NCBI RefSeq assembly: GCF_003403315.2
Contig: NZ_CP048407.1
Coordinates: 186,001 to 250,000 of the forward strand
Source of the DNA: Thermaerobacter sp. PB12/4term
Lineage (GTDB): Bacteria; Bacillota; Sulfobacillia; Thermaerobacterales; Thermaerobacteraceae
Direction of reading: 5' to 3'
Length of the DNA stretch: 64,000 bases
This document shows positions 1 to 11,418 of this stretch, piece after piece (positions within the stretch are counted from its first letter, which is position 1; every line of letters starts with the position of its first letter). The notes beneath the pieces are model-generated. The model did no database searches, was not told the origin of the DNA, and saw only the letters and a list, made by a program, of their open reading frames with translations. A program made the translations under genes and the position numbers.

Positions 1-1
1 C

Positions 2-961
2 CGGAGCATCATGGACCGCCTGGGTGTGGAAGAAGACGAGCCCATCGAGCATCCCCTGATCACCCGCGCCATCGAGAACGCCCAGCGCAAGGTGGAGCAT
101 CGCAACTTCACCCTGCGCAAGCAGGTGCTCGAGTACGACGACGTGATGAACAAGCAGCGCGAGGTGATCTACGCCGAACGGCGGAAGGTGCTGAGCGGCG
201 AGGACGTGCACGAGCACATCCTGGGCATGATGGACGACATCATCCAACATGCCCTGGACAATTACTGCAACGAGCACGCCCACCCCGAAGAGTGGAACCT
301 GGAAGGGCTTGTGGAGTACCTGGAGGGCAACTATCTGCCGGCCGGCACCCTCAAGGCGGAGGAACTGGCCGACCTGGGCCGCGATGCGCTGGCCCAGGAG
401 ATCAAGGCCGCGTTCCTCCGGATCTATGAGGAGAAGGAGAAGGCCATCGGCAGCGCAATGATGCGCGAGCTGGAGCGGGTCGTGCTGCTCCGGGTGGTGG
501 ACCAGAAGTGGGTCGACCACCTGGCGGCCATGGACGATTTGCGGGACGGCATTGGCCTCCGGGCCTACGGCCAGCGGGACCCGCTGCTGGAGTACAAGTT
601 CGAGGCCTTCGAGATGTTCCAGCAGATGATCGAAAGCATCAAGGAAGACGTGATCCGCATCCTGATGCACATGGAGGTCCGGCCGGGCCAGGCCGAGCCC
701 CAGCGCCGGCGAGTGGCCGTGGGTGCCCGGGAGGAGAGCGGGCGGGTACCGGTCTTCGCCCTGGCGGCGGGTGCCGGCGGAGAGCAGGAGGGCAGCCATG
801 GCTTGGCCCCTGCCAGGGCCGGTGCCGGTTCCATGGGCGCCGCGGCCTCGCCGGCCCAGGGCCCGCGGGAGCCGGTGCGGGTGCAAAAGGTGGGGCGAAA
901 CGACCCTTGCCCTTGCGGGAGCGGGAAGAAGTATAAGAAATGTTGTGGCCGGACGGCCTGA
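2..961 (+). CDS. secA: SecA protein translocase ATPase, C-terminal part (5' end outside window)
   Basis: The reading frame is open from the window edge, so only about the last 320 residues are present. SecA is the ATPase motor that pushes preproteins through SecYEG. What is visible is the end of the second nucleotide-binding domain (DEPIEHPLITRAIENAQRKV), the helical scaffold and wing region, and a variable Ala/Gly/Arg-rich stretch. It ends in the zinc-binding SEC-C motif CPCGSGKKYKKCCG, which contacts SecB or lipid in other bacteria. The gene precedes prfB, an order also found in Bacillus. The assignment is certain; upstream domains and promoter cannot be judged. Confidence 0.97.
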   Translation, partial: RSIMDRLGVEEDEPIEHPLITRAIENAQRKVEHRNFTLRKQVLEYDDVMNKQREVIYAERRKVLSGEDVHEHILGMMDDIIQHALDNYCNEHAHPEEWNLEGLVEYLEGNYLPAGTLKAEELADLGRDALAQEIKAAFLRIYEEKEKAIGSAMMRELERVVLLRVVDQKWVDHLAAMDDLRDGIGLRAYGQRDPLLEYKFEAFEMFQQMIESIKEDVIRILMHMEVRPGQAEPQRRRVAVGAREESGRVPVFALAAGAGGEQEGSHGLAPARAGAGSMGAAASPAQGPREPVRVQKVGRNDPCPCGSGKKYKKCCGRTA

Positions 962-1040
962 TGGCCGGCTCCGGCTGCGCCCGCCGGCGCGAGCGGAAGC
1001 TGCAAGGGCAGGTGCAACGGCATCAGGGGAGGATGAGAGC

Positions 1041-2220
1041 ATGTGGGATGAGGTGCTGCGCCGCATTCGGGCCCTGCGCCCGCGGCTCGACGAATTGAGG
1101 GATGATCTTTGACCTCGCCGGGAAGCGGCGGGAGATCGAGCGCATCGAGCAAGCCATGACCGAACCCGGTTTCTGGGATGATCCGGAGCGGGCCCAGCAC
1201 CAGGTCCGGCAGCTGAAGGTCCTCAAGGGGCCCGTGGAGCGCTACGAGGCCCTGGACCGCAAGCTGGAGGACCTGCAGGTGCTGGCCGAACTGGCAGCGG
1301 AGGAGGCCGACGTCTCGGTCATCCCGGAGCTGGAAGAAGGCATCGCGCAAGTGGAGGAGGGCCTGCGGCAGCTGGAGCTGGAGCTGCTGCTGACGGGGCC
1401 GTACGACGGGTACGACGCCATCGTCTCCCTGCACCCCGGTGCCGGCGGGACCGAGTCCCAGGACTGGGCCCAGATGCTCTGGCGGATGTATACCCGCTGG
1501 GCGGAAGACCGGGGCTACCAGGTGGAGGTCCTGGACCTGCTGGAGGGCGAGGAGGCGGGCATCAAGAGCGTCACCTTTGCCGTCCGCGGGCCTAATGCCT
1601 ACGGATACCTGCGCAGCGAGCACGGGGTGCACCGGCTGGTGCGCATCTCGCCCTTTGACGCCGCGGGGCGGCGCCATACCTCCTTCGCTTCGGTGGACGT
1701 CCTGCCCGATCTGGGGGACAGCCCCGAGATCGAGATCCGGCCGGAGGACCTGCGCATCGACGTCTTCCGGGCGGGAGGCCACGGGGGCCAGCACGTCAAC
1801 AAGACCGAGTCGGCGGTGCGCATCGTGCACCTGCCTACGGGGATCGTGGCGACGTGCCAGAACGAGCGCTCCCAGCACTCCAACCGGGAGACGGCCATGA
1901 AGATCCTCAAGGCCCGCCTGGCCCGCTACTACGAGGAACAGCGCCTGAAGGAGATCGCAGCCCTGCGGGGTGACGTGGGCGAGATCGCCTGGGGCAACCA
2001 GATCCGATCCTACGTTTTCCAGCCCTACACCCTGGTCAAGGACCACCGCACCGGGGTGGAAGTCGGCAACGTCCAAGCGGTGATGGACGGCCAGCTGGAC
2101 GTGTTCATCAACGCGTACCTGAAGTGGGAGGCAGCGCGGAGCGGCAAGCTGGGGGCACGCAGCGGGGACGGGCCGGGCCAGGTCCGGGATGCGGCGGCCA
2201 CCCGGGGCCAGGGCGAGTAG
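1041..2220 (+). CDS. prfB: Peptide chain release factor 2, made by programmed +1 frameshift
   Basis: RF2 recognises UAA and UGA and triggers peptidyl-tRNA hydrolysis in the ribosome. Translation starts at ATG 1041, 8 nt after an AGGGGAGG-like site, and reads 23 codons to CTT at 1107, directly followed by an in-frame TGA (1110-1112). Skipping one base puts the ribosome on GAC 1111 and continues to 2220, giving about 392 residues. The long part holds the RF2 anticodon-like SPF tripeptide (VRISPFDAAG) and the catalytic GGQ motif (AGGHGGQHVNK). The CTTTGAC slip site with an upstream purine stretch is the classical autoregulatory arrangement, in which low RF2 favours the shift. The C-terminal 25 residues are a low-complexity tail. 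It lies 79 nt after secA. Confidence 0.97.
1097..1113 (+). promoter_or_regulatory. prfB programmed +1 frameshift site
   Basis: CTT TGA C at 1107-1113 is the slippery leucine codon plus stop known from prfB genes, preceded by a Shine-Dalgarno-like GAGGGA at 1097-1102. Both reading frames either side are open and joining them restores a full RF2, so this is regulation and not a sequence error. Confidence 0.93.
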
Positions 2221-2341
2221 CAGGCTCCCGGCCCCCCGGGGGTGCCGGTCCTGTGGCGGTCCATTTCCACAAGCGAGCCGGCCTCTGGAGGCGAGCCGCT
2301 GCCCGAGGTCAACTCCGGGCGGCGCCATACGATAACTGTAC

Positions 2342-2370
2342 GGGAGGTCCACCGCCGGCCTCCCCTTTTT
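2342..2370 (+). terminator. Probable intrinsic terminator after prfB
   Basis: Stem GGGAGG (2342-2347) pairs with CCTCCC (2359-2364) across an 11-nt loop and is followed by CTTTTT. It lies in the 281-nt gap between prfB and ftsE. Apart from this hairpin I see no convincing promoter in the gap; TTGACC at 2443 lacks a matching -10. Confidence 0.6.
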
Positions 2371-2501
2371 GCGTCTCCGCAGGGCGCAGGGGATACCGAT
2401 TTTCGGCCATGGTGGCGAATTCCACCCATCAGCGGGGAGGGTTTGACCCCGTAAGGTCGAAGTACGCCGGGCGCGGGAATTGTCGAGAGGTGGCACCCCC
2501 C

Positions 2502-3188
2502 GTGATCGAGTTCATCAATGTCAGCAAGGTCTACCCTAATGGCGTCACGGCGCTTCAGGATGTCAGCCTGCACATCGAACGCGGCGAGTTCGTGTTCCTG
2601 GTGGGGCCCTCGGGGGCGGGCAAGTCGACCCTGGTTCGCCTGATCTATCGCGAGGAGGTTCCCACCCGGGGCATCGTGCTGGTGGACGGCCTCAACGTGG
2701 GGCGGATGCGCCGCCGGGACGTGCCGTACCTGCGGCGCCAGATGGGCGTGGTTTTCCAGGACTTCAAGCTGCTGCCCAACCGCACGGCCTACGAAAACGT
2801 GGCCTTTGCCATGTTCGTCACGGGGCACACCCAGCGCCAGATCCGGCGCCGGGTGCCCGAGGTCCTGGAGCTGGTGGGCTTGCGGGACAAGGCCGGTGCC
2901 CTGCCGTCGGAACTGTCGGGCGGCGAGCAGCAGCGGGTGGCGGTGGCCCGGGCTGTGGTCAACCACCCCAAGATCCTGCTCGCCGATGAGCCGACGGGCA
3001 ACCTGGATCCCGAGACGGCGTGGGGCATCATGGAGCTTCTGGTGGAGATCAACCGGCGCGGGACCACGGTGGTGGTGGCGACCCATGCCCACAACATCGT
3101 GAACGCCCTCAAGCGCCGCGTGGTGCGGGTTGAAGCCGGCCGCGTCATTGCCGATCAGACCCAGGGGGTGTACGAGCGTGCGATTTGA
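2502..3188 (+). CDS. ftsE: Cell division ATP-binding protein FtsE
   Basis: ATPase subunit of the FtsEX complex, which couples cytoplasmic ATP hydrolysis to peptidoglycan hydrolase activation at the cell surface. The 228-residue protein has Walker A (GPSGAGKST, near residue 37), Q-loop region (VVFQDFKLLPNRT), ABC signature LSGGEQQRVA and Walker B ILLADEPTGNLD, all typical of FtsE. The start is GTG 2502, preceded by GAGAGG; the open frame extends further upstream but without similarity. It overlaps ftsX by 11 nt, so the two are translationally coupled. Confidence 0.95.
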   Translation: MIEFINVSKVYPNGVTALQDVSLHIERGEFVFLVGPSGAGKSTLVRLIYREEVPTRGIVLVDGLNVGRMRRRDVPYLRRQMGVVFQDFKLLPNRTAYENVAFAMFVTGHTQRQIRRRVPEVLELVGLRDKAGALPSELSGGEQQRVAVARAVVNHPKILLADEPTGNLDPETAWGIMELLVEINRRGTTVVVATHAHNIVNALKRRVVRVEAGRVIADQTQGVYERAI

Positions 3189-4065
3189 GACGCTCGGGTA
3201 CTTCCTGCGCGAGGCGTTGACGGGGATCCGGCGCAACGGGTTCATGAGCTTTGCGTCGGCATCCACCGTGTTCGTTTCCCTGGTGGTGCTGAGCCTGCTG
3301 CTGGTGGTGGCGGCCAACGTCCGCCACCTGGCGGCCTACGTCGAGTCGCAGGTCGCGGTGGTGGCCTTCCTGGCGCCGGGTACCGGCCGCGCCGAGGGCC
3401 GGGCGCTCGAGCAGCGCATCGCCGGCATGGAGGGCGTGGCCGCCACACGGTTCGTCACCCGGGAAGAAGCCTTGCAGGACCTGAAGGCGATGTTCGGCGA
3501 CCGCGCCGACCTGCTGGAGGGCGTGGAGCAGGAGAACCCGCTGCGCGACTCCATTGAAGTCCGCCTGGCGGATCCGCGCTATGGCGAGAAGGTGGCCGCG
3601 GCGCTGCGGCAGTCGGCTGGGGTGGAAGACGTCAAGTACCGCCGCGACCTGGCGGATCGCATCCGCCGCGTCGGTGACGCGGTGCGGACGGGTTCCGCCG
3701 TACTGGTGGGCTTGCTGGCGGTCACCACCCTGTTCCTCATCTCCAACACCATCCGGCTGACGGTGTACGCCCGCCGGCGGGAGATCCAGATCATGAAGCT
3801 GGTCGGTGCCACCGACTGGTTCATTCGCTGGCCCCTGATCATCGAAGGCATCCTACTGGGGCTGGCCGGGGCAGGGGCGGCGGCCGCTCTGGCCTGGTGG
3901 GGATATGACCGGCTGCTGGTCGAGGTGACCCGGGCGATGCCCTTCATCCCCCTGGTCCCGCGGGAGCCGCTGCTGCCGCAGGTGGCGCAGGTGGTGGTTC
4001 TGGGCGGTGCCCTCCTGGGGGCCCTGGGCAGCTCCTTGTCCCTGCGCCGGCACCTGCGGGTCTAA
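3178..4065 (+). CDS. ftsX: Cell division membrane protein FtsX
   Basis: Permease-like partner of FtsE, 295 residues, starting at GTG 3178 inside the end of ftsE. The topology is typical of FtsX. A first membrane segment lies near residues 22-45. An extracellular domain of about 120 residues follows, which in this family contacts the hydrolase or its activator. Three more membrane segments lie near residues 180-200, 218-240 and 265-285. The family moves no solute; it transmits a mechanical signal. The coiled-coil M23 peptidase gene next door is the obvious candidate client. Confidence 0.95.
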   Translation: MRFETLGYFLREALTGIRRNGFMSFASASTVFVSLVVLSLLLVVAANVRHLAAYVESQVAVVAFLAPGTGRAEGRALEQRIAGMEGVAATRFVTREEALQDLKAMFGDRADLLEGVEQENPLRDSIEVRLADPRYGEKVAAALRQSAGVEDVKYRRDLADRIRRVGDAVRTGSAVLVGLLAVTTLFLISNTIRLTVYARRREIQIMKLVGATDWFIRWPLIIEGILLGLAGAGAAAALAWWGYDRLLVEVTRAMPFIPLVPREPLLPQVAQVVVLGGALLGALGSSLSLRRHLRV

Positions 4066-4356
4066 GCCGGGGCACGCCTTGGCCTAGCCCGAAGGGCTCC
4101 GGCCGAGGGGGCCGGCCGCAGGTGGAGGCGACGGTCGGGCCAGGTGCGACCGGGCCCGGTGCCCGGCCGGGCAGCCCGGCCTAGATCGCGTCCATCGCTC
4201 CTGCGTCACGGCGAGTCCGGCAAGTCGAGTCCGTTGTATCCATTCTTCAGAGGGGACGAACCGGCCGCGGGCGCGGCCGCTCCGGGGGTGGGCACCCCGG
4301 GCGGGCGGCCGCGCGGGTTCCCCACGGCCGGGGTTCATCCGGGGAGGGCATTGCGC

Positions 4357-5901
4357 ATGGCGTGGCGGCGAGGGCCGTGGTTTGCTCGCTGGGGGGAGGA
4401 CGAGCCCTGGGCCGGAAACGTGCAGCCCGGGGGTGTCCGCAAGCTCCTGGGGCGGGCGGGCACGAAGAGCTGCTCGCCGGGGACGGGCGCCGTCGACGGG
4501 TGCCGCGGCGAGGGGGCGCCGGTCGACGGAGGTGCGGTGGGAAGGCCGCTCCTGGTTCCCAACGCCGGGTCGTCCCCGGCCCGTGACGCTGGGGGCGAAG
4601 GGACGGGGGTCAGGACAGGGGAGGCTCCGGGCCGGCCGGGCCGCAACCGGAGGGCGGTGCGGCGCCGGGGGGCGCGGGCCGTCACGGTGCTGGTGGCGGC
4701 CGCCCTCGCGGCGGGGGTGCTGTCCGGGGTGGCGGGACCGGCGCCGGCTCCGGTACGGGCGGCCAGCTCCATCAGCGAGCTGCGCCAGAAGATCAACGAT
4801 GCCAACGAGACCCTGCGCCAGCTGGAGCAGCGCCAGGCGGAAGCCCAGCGCAAGCTGAAGGCGCTCAAGCAGGATGAGGCCTCCATCGCCGAGCGGGTGC
4901 GGATTCTGGAGGCCCAGATCCGTGAAACCCGGGTGAAGCTGGCCGAGCTGACGGGGAAGGTGCGCGAGGCCGAGGCCCGGGTGGAAGCGAAGCAGCAGGA
5001 GATCGACGAGGCCACCCGCCAGCTGGAGCAACGGGAAGATTACGTGGCCCGGCGGATTCGGGCGATTCAAGAGAACGGCACCGTGGGCGTGCTGGAGGTT
5101 CTCTTCGAGGCCAACAGTTTCTCCGACTTCTTGACCCGCCTCGACCTCTTGAGCCAGATCCTGCGCCACGACCTGGACGTGATGGCCCAGGTGCAGGCGG
5201 AGCGGGAGCGCCTGGTGGCCGAGAAAAAGGAGCTGGACGCCGAGCGCCAGAAGCTGGTGGCGCTCAAGGCCGAGGTTGAGCGGCAGCAAAAGCAGCTCAA
5301 CGCCACCGTTGCCAGCCACAAGGACGAGCTGGCCCGGCTGGCGGAACAGCGGCGGCGCATGGAAGAGCACCTGGAGGCCCTGGAGGCCGACTCCAAAGAA
5401 GTGGAAAGGCTGCTGAAGAACCTGCAGGCGGATCTGAAGCGCCAGCTGGAGGCGCTCAACCGCAACCGGGCGCCCCGGAGCGGGGGTCGCTTCCTGTGGC
5501 CGGTTCCCGGCGAGTACACCATCACCTCCGGGTTCAACCCGGCCCGCCGCCATCCCATCTACGGGACGGTGCGGCCCCACACGGGGATTGACATCGACGG
5601 CCAGGGGCCGCCGGACCCGAATCCCAGCACCTGGGATGAGATCGTGGCGGCCGACGACGGCGTCGTGGTGGCCTCGCGCTACATGCCGGGTTACGGTAAC
5701 ACCATCATCATCGCCCACGACGAGACGTACTCCACCCTGTACGGCCATCTGAGCCGCCGCTACGTGGAGCCGGGCCAGGTGGTGCGGCGGGGGCAGGTCA
5801 TCGGGCTGATGGGCACCACGGGTGCGTCCACCGGAACCCACCTCCATTTTGAGGTTCGGGTCAACGGCCAGCCCGTCAACCCCATGCCGTACCTGCGTTG
5901 A
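4357..5901 (+). CDS. Coiled-coil M23 (LytM) peptidase, EnvC/PcsB-like
   Basis: Putative secreted murein hydrolase acting with FtsEX in cell separation. From ATG 4357 (GGGGAGGG 8 nt upstream) it has 514 residues. Residues 1-105 are Gly/Arg-rich. A signal-peptide-like hydrophobic segment (VTVLVAAALAAGVLSGVAG) follows near residues 108-130, then a long coiled coil of Glu/Lys/Gln heptads to about residue 370, then an M23 domain. Zn-ligand motifs are HTGID and HLHFEV, so unlike EnvC of Enterobacteria the catalytic site looks intact. The long stretch before the signal segment is odd. A start at GTG 4657 (414 residues) would place the signal peptide normally, but its ribosome-binding site is closely spaced. 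Confidence 0.82.
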   Translation: MAWRRGPWFARWGEDEPWAGNVQPGGVRKLLGRAGTKSCSPGTGAVDGCRGEGAPVDGGAVGRPLLVPNAGSSPARDAGGEGTGVRTGEAPGRPGRNRRAVRRRGARAVTVLVAAALAAGVLSGVAGPAPAPVRAASSISELRQKINDANETLRQLEQRQAEAQRKLKALKQDEASIAERVRILEAQIRETRVKLAELTGKVREAEARVEAKQQEIDEATRQLEQREDYVARRIRAIQENGTVGVLEVLFEANSFSDFLTRLDLLSQILRHDLDVMAQVQAERERLVAEKKELDAERQKLVALKAEVERQQKQLNATVASHKDELARLAEQRRRMEEHLEALEADSKEVERLLKNLQADLKRQLEALNRNRAPRSGGRFLWPVPGEYTITSGFNPARRHPIYGTVRPHTGIDIDGQGPPDPNPSTWDEIVAADDGVVVASRYMPGYGNTIIIAHDETYSTLYGHLSRRYVEPGQVVRRGQVIGLMGTTGASTGTHLHFEVRVNGQPVNPMPYLR

Positions 5902-6057
5902 TGTCGCGGCATGGACGGGTGGGCCTGCGCTGACGGTGCGGTACGGTGACATCGGTGTACGGCGGTGGGTGGCGCCAAGCTGCCGGTGGGGCCGCCGGAG
6001 CCCCCCGAGCCGCCGGATTTGACGGAGCAGGGCCGGAAAGCCGGAGCCGGGTTCATC

Positions 6058-6083
6058 GCCGGGTTCTTCCGCGGGAACCCGGC
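6058..6083 (+). terminator. Perfect 9-bp hairpin, possible terminator of the ftsEX-peptidase unit
   Basis: GCCGGGTTC pairs with GAACCCGGC around an 8-nt loop, followed by only a weakly T-containing stretch (TTGTCCTTG). It lies in the 650-nt gap 5902-6551. Otherwise that gap holds GC-rich inverted repeats and one extended -10 candidate; I found no supported gene in it. Confidence 0.4.
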
Positions 6084-6359
6084 CCGCTTGTCCTTGAGGG
6101 AGGCCGGACCTGTACCTTCACCGGCTGCGAACCCGAAGAACCGCCGGGGCCGGCCACCGCGCCCGCCGGTTCGGCCGGCGGCCGGCCCCAGCGCCGCCGT
6201 TCCTGCACCCGGGGCCGCCCCCCGCGCCTGGTGGCCCTGACCCGGCAACCGCCCCGCCACCCCGGCCCCGCCGCCCCGGAGCCGCCCCCTGACCCGCTGT
6301 CCCGCACCAGCCGGTTGCCGGCCCCGGCCCGGGCCTGCCGGTGGGGCCGTCGGGCGATG

Positions 6360-6368
6360 TGCTATCCT
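6360..6368 (+). promoter_or_regulatory. Extended -10 promoter element upstream of ctpA
   Basis: TGCTATCCT (TG-N-TATCCT) stands out in a GC-rich gap about 180 nt before ctpA. No convincing -35 is present. A near-identical TGCTATCAT lies before uvrC, which supports its use as a promoter. Confidence 0.45.
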
Positions 6369-6551
6369 GAATTGAGTGAATCGAGATGGCCCTGCTGGCG
6401 TGACCCCGCCGGCCCTGGCCCTGCCGGCGAGGCCTTCGGGTACGCATCCGGGGGCTTCGCTCTCCGTCCCTCGACAGTGCGGGCGGAACGGCCGGGGGCA
6501 TAGGCTGGTGGAGGCACGAGCCTCGCACCGGCTGGGAGGATCGGAACCACG

Positions 6552-7928
6552 ATGACGTCCTTCGGCCATTCCTTCGACACCGGACCGGCCGGGCGGGAGG
6601 GGGACCGCCCGGTCTTGACCTTGCGCCAGGCGCTGGCCGGCGCGCTGATCCTGGTCGTCCTGACGGCGGTGGTGACCCTGGCCGTCTCCGACCGGGTGGA
6701 AGGCTTCTGGCTCCGCCTCTTCCCCCAGAGCGTGGCCCTCACCGATGCCGAAAAGCAGCAGCTGCTGGACGAGCTGGTGCGCTCGCCCAACTTCGACCGG
6801 TTCCTCACGGTGTTTCAACTGGTGAGGAACCAGTACGTCGACCCGCTGCCTGTGGACCAGCTGCTGGAAGGAGCCACCCGGGGGGTGGTCGAGGCCACGG
6901 GGGATCCCTTCTCCGCCTATTTCGATCCGCAGGAGTTTCGCGAGTTCCAGATCGACGTATCGGGCCACTACAGCGGGATCGGCGTGGTGGTGTCGGAGGG
7001 GAAGGATGGTGGCGTGGTCGTCCAGACCCCCTTCGAAGGCTCGCCGGGAGCCACCACGCCCTTCGAGGGAGCGGGACCGGACGATCCCGTGGGCCTGCGG
7101 CCGGGGGACGTGATCATCAGCGTCGACGGGCAGGACGTCACCGGGGAGAGCGTGGAGGCGGTGGCCCGGCGCATCCGCGGGCCCGAGGGAACCCAGGTCA
7201 CCCTGGAGGTGCTGCGGGAGGGCTATGACAAGCCGCTGAAGTTCGTCCTGACGCGCCGCAACATCGACGTGCCGTCGGTCCAGGCCCACATGCTGGACGG
7301 GAAGATCGGCTACATCCACCTGACCCAGTTCCTGCCCGATACCCCCGACGACTTCGATGCAGCGCTGGACGAGCTGCGCCGGCAGGGCATGCAGGGTCTC
7401 ATCCTGGACCTGCGCAACAACCCCGGGGGCGAGCTCCAGGCGGTGGTGCGCATCGCGGACCGGCTCCTGCCCCGGGGGCCCATCGTCCACATCGAGTACC
7501 GCCATCGCGGCCGGGAGACCCACTCTTCCGACGCCGGGGCCCTGGGCCTGCCGCTGGCGGTCCTGGTCAACCAGGGCAGCGCCAGTGCCTCGGAGATCCT
7601 GGCGGGTGCCATCCAGGATTACGGCGTCGGGGTGCTGGTGGGCGAGCACACCTTCGGCAAAGGCACCGTGCAGACGGTGTGGCCGCTGGACGGCAAAGGC
7701 CGGGCCGGCCTGGGCCGGCGGGGGGAAGAGGGGGCGGGCGTCAAGCTGACCGTGGCCCGTTACCTGACACCGAAGGAACGACCCATCGTCATGGGCAAGG
7801 GGATCGAGCCCGACGTGCACGTGCCCTTCGACCTGGAAAACCTGGAGGGGATGGGCGACCTGCGCCGCGACCCGCAGCTCCGGGCAGCCTACCAGCGGGT
7901 TGAGCAGATGGTCGCCGGCGGCGCATGA
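6552..7928 (+). CDS. ctpA: S41 family C-terminal processing peptidase (CtpA/CtpB-like)
   Basis: Membrane-anchored serine protease, 458 residues. It has one N-terminal membrane segment (residues 22-45), an N-terminal helical region, a PDZ domain near residues 135-225 (PGDVIISVDGQDV) and the S41 protease core. The catalytic serine lies in GSASASEI (near residue 344) and the catalytic lysine in FGKGTVQ (near 370), the Ser/Lys dyad of the family. ATG 6552 is preceded by GGAGG. In Bacillus the homologue CtpB (YvjB) lies in the same neighbourhood and acts in regulated proteolysis during sporulation; whether this organism sporulates cannot be told here. It overlaps the next gene by 4 nt (ATGA). Confidence 0.92.
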   Translation: MTSFGHSFDTGPAGREGDRPVLTLRQALAGALILVVLTAVVTLAVSDRVEGFWLRLFPQSVALTDAEKQQLLDELVRSPNFDRFLTVFQLVRNQYVDPLPVDQLLEGATRGVVEATGDPFSAYFDPQEFREFQIDVSGHYSGIGVVVSEGKDGGVVVQTPFEGSPGATTPFEGAGPDDPVGLRPGDVIISVDGQDVTGESVEAVARRIRGPEGTQVTLEVLREGYDKPLKFVLTRRNIDVPSVQAHMLDGKIGYIHLTQFLPDTPDDFDAALDELRRQGMQGLILDLRNNPGGELQAVVRIADRLLPRGPIVHIEYRHRGRETHSSDAGALGLPLAVLVNQGSASASEILAGAIQDYGVGVLVGEHTFGKGTVQTVWPLDGKGRAGLGRRGEEGAGVKLTVARYLTPKERPIVMGKGIEPDVHVPFDLENLEGMGDLRRDPQLRAAYQRVEQMVAGGA

Positions 7929-9199
7929 AGGGGTCTCTCGAGCTCTGGGGATTGCCTCTCGGGGAGCTGGCCCGGCTGCTGGCCGCCGACACCCTGCCGG
8001 CGGCCCTTCTCAACCCGGGCACGGCGCCCCTCTTCCTCCTGGTCCTGGGGTTGGTGGCCTTTCAGTACGCCCGCATCGGGCAGATGGAAGCTCGGCTCTA
8101 CGGCCGCCCGCTGGTGCCGTTGTGGCACCGGGTGCTGACGGCCATCGCGGCGGGCTTGCTGGGCGGATTCATCGGAGGGCTGGTGATCACGGCGGCCGGC
8201 GTGGTGCTCGAGCCCCGGGACGTCACCCCGCTGTGGCCCGTGGCGCTGGGGCTGGCGCTCATCCGGCCGCGCTTCCTTTGCTTTGCCTACGCCACCGGGT
8301 TGATCGGGGCCAGCCACCTGCTGCTGGGGTGGCCCCAGGTCCATGTGCCGGGACTGGTGGCCCTGGTGGGGGCGTTGCACCTGGCCGAGGCCGTGCTGGT
8401 ATACGTCGACGGGGCCGAGGGGGCCACGCCGGTCCTGGCGCGCAACGGTCGCGGCGAGGTGGTGGGCGGGTTCCTCCTGCAGCGGTTCTGGCCGGTGCCG
8501 GCGGCCATCCTGGTGCTGGTCAACCTGACGGCGCCGGGCGGTGGCATCGAGATGCCCTCCTGGTGGCCGCTGGTCGGACCCGCCGATCCTGCGCGGTTGA
8601 ACGCTGCGGGCTGGATCGTGGTCGCTCTGCCCCTCGTAGCGGGCCTTGGCTACTCCGACCTGGCCCTGACGGCCACCCCGGGCACCCGCTCCCGCCAAAC
8701 GGCTCTGGTGATGGTCCTGTACAGCGCCGCCCTGGTGGCCATGGCGGCTCTGGCGGAGCGGGACGCCCGGTGGCTGTGGCCGGCCGTCCTGGCGTCGCCG
8801 CTCCTGCACGAAGGAATGATCCAGCTGGGAATTGCCCGCGAGCGGTGGGGGCGCCCCCTCTTTGGCCCGCCCGCCCAGGGGGCCCGGGTGCTCTGGGTCT
8901 GGCCGCGGTCGCCGGCAGCGGCGCTGGGCTTGCAAGCGGGCGACGTGATCCTCACGGCCAACGGGCGGCCGGTGCGCAGGGAGAGCGATCTGCGGGCCGT
9001 GTCCATGGACCTGTGGGAGGGGCCGCTGCGGGTCTTCGACCTGGAGCTCGAGATCCAGCGAGGCAACCGGCGCCTGACCCGTCGGCTGCAGCGTTTCGAC
9101 CCCGGGGCACCCTTCGGGGCGCTGCTGGTGCCCCCGCCGGGGGATCCGGTGTCGCCGCTGATCGACCTGGGCCGTGGCAAACACTTGTTTGGCGCTTGA
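7925..9199 (+). CDS. Polytopic membrane protein with C-terminal PDZ domain (MinJ/YvjD-like)
   Basis: A 424-residue protein with about eight hydrophobic segments up to residue 310 and a PDZ domain near residues 315-390 ([19 protein letters not shown]). It overlaps ctpA by 4 nt. In Bacillus subtilis the gene between ctpB and uvrB is minJ (yvjD), which bridges DivIVA and MinD in division-site selection. The architecture and position match, so a topological role in division is likely. Sequence similarity beyond the PDZ fold cannot be judged by eye, and no minCD or divIVA lies in the window. Confidence 0.7.
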   Translation: MKGSLELWGLPLGELARLLAADTLPAALLNPGTAPLFLLVLGLVAFQYARIGQMEARLYGRPLVPLWHRVLTAIAAGLLGGFIGGLVITAAGVVLEPRDVTPLWPVALGLALIRPRFLCFAYATGLIGASHLLLGWPQVHVPGLVALVGALHLAEAVLVYVDGAEGATPVLARNGRGEVVGGFLLQRFWPVPAAILVLVNLTAPGGGIEMPSWWPLVGPADPARLNAAGWIVVALPLVAGLGYSDLALTATPGTRSRQTALVMVLYSAALVAMAALAERDARWLWPAVLASPLLHEGMIQLGIARERWGRPLFGPPAQGARVLWVWPRSPAAALGLQAGDVILTANGRPVRRESDLRAVSMDLWEGPLRVFDLELEIQRGNRRLTRRLQRFDPGAPFGALLVPPPGDPVSPLIDLGRGKHLFGA

Positions 9200-9214
9200 C
9201 AACAGGGGTACACT
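9185..9214 (+). promoter_or_regulatory. Candidate promoter of uvrB
   Basis: TTGTTT (9185-9190) and TACACT (9209-9214) are separated by 18 nt, about 110 nt before uvrB. A perfect TTGACA at 9196 overlaps the preceding stop codon but has no -10 at a usable distance. No LexA/DinR-type palindrome is visible. Confidence 0.4.
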
Positions 9215-9326
9215 GGAAGGCGCACCGGCTGGCCCACTGCGGCGGCTGCAGGGGCCCCGCGACCAGGCCCGGGTGGCCGGGGGCAGGTGCTGCCGTGCAA
9301 GCAGCAGGGGATGGGGAGGTGGAAGC

Positions 9327-11414
<2,088 letters not shown>

Positions 11415-11418
11415 GAGC

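Noticed and set aside
5946-6503. A 185-codon + strand frame between the M23 peptidase and ctpA
   Set aside because: Arg/Pro/Gly-rich product without family features or ribosome-binding site, in a gap dominated by GC inverted repeats.
9181-9326. LexA/DinR operator before uvrB
   Set aside because: No GAAC-N4-GTTC-type palindrome is visible; the TTGACA there lacks a spaced -10.
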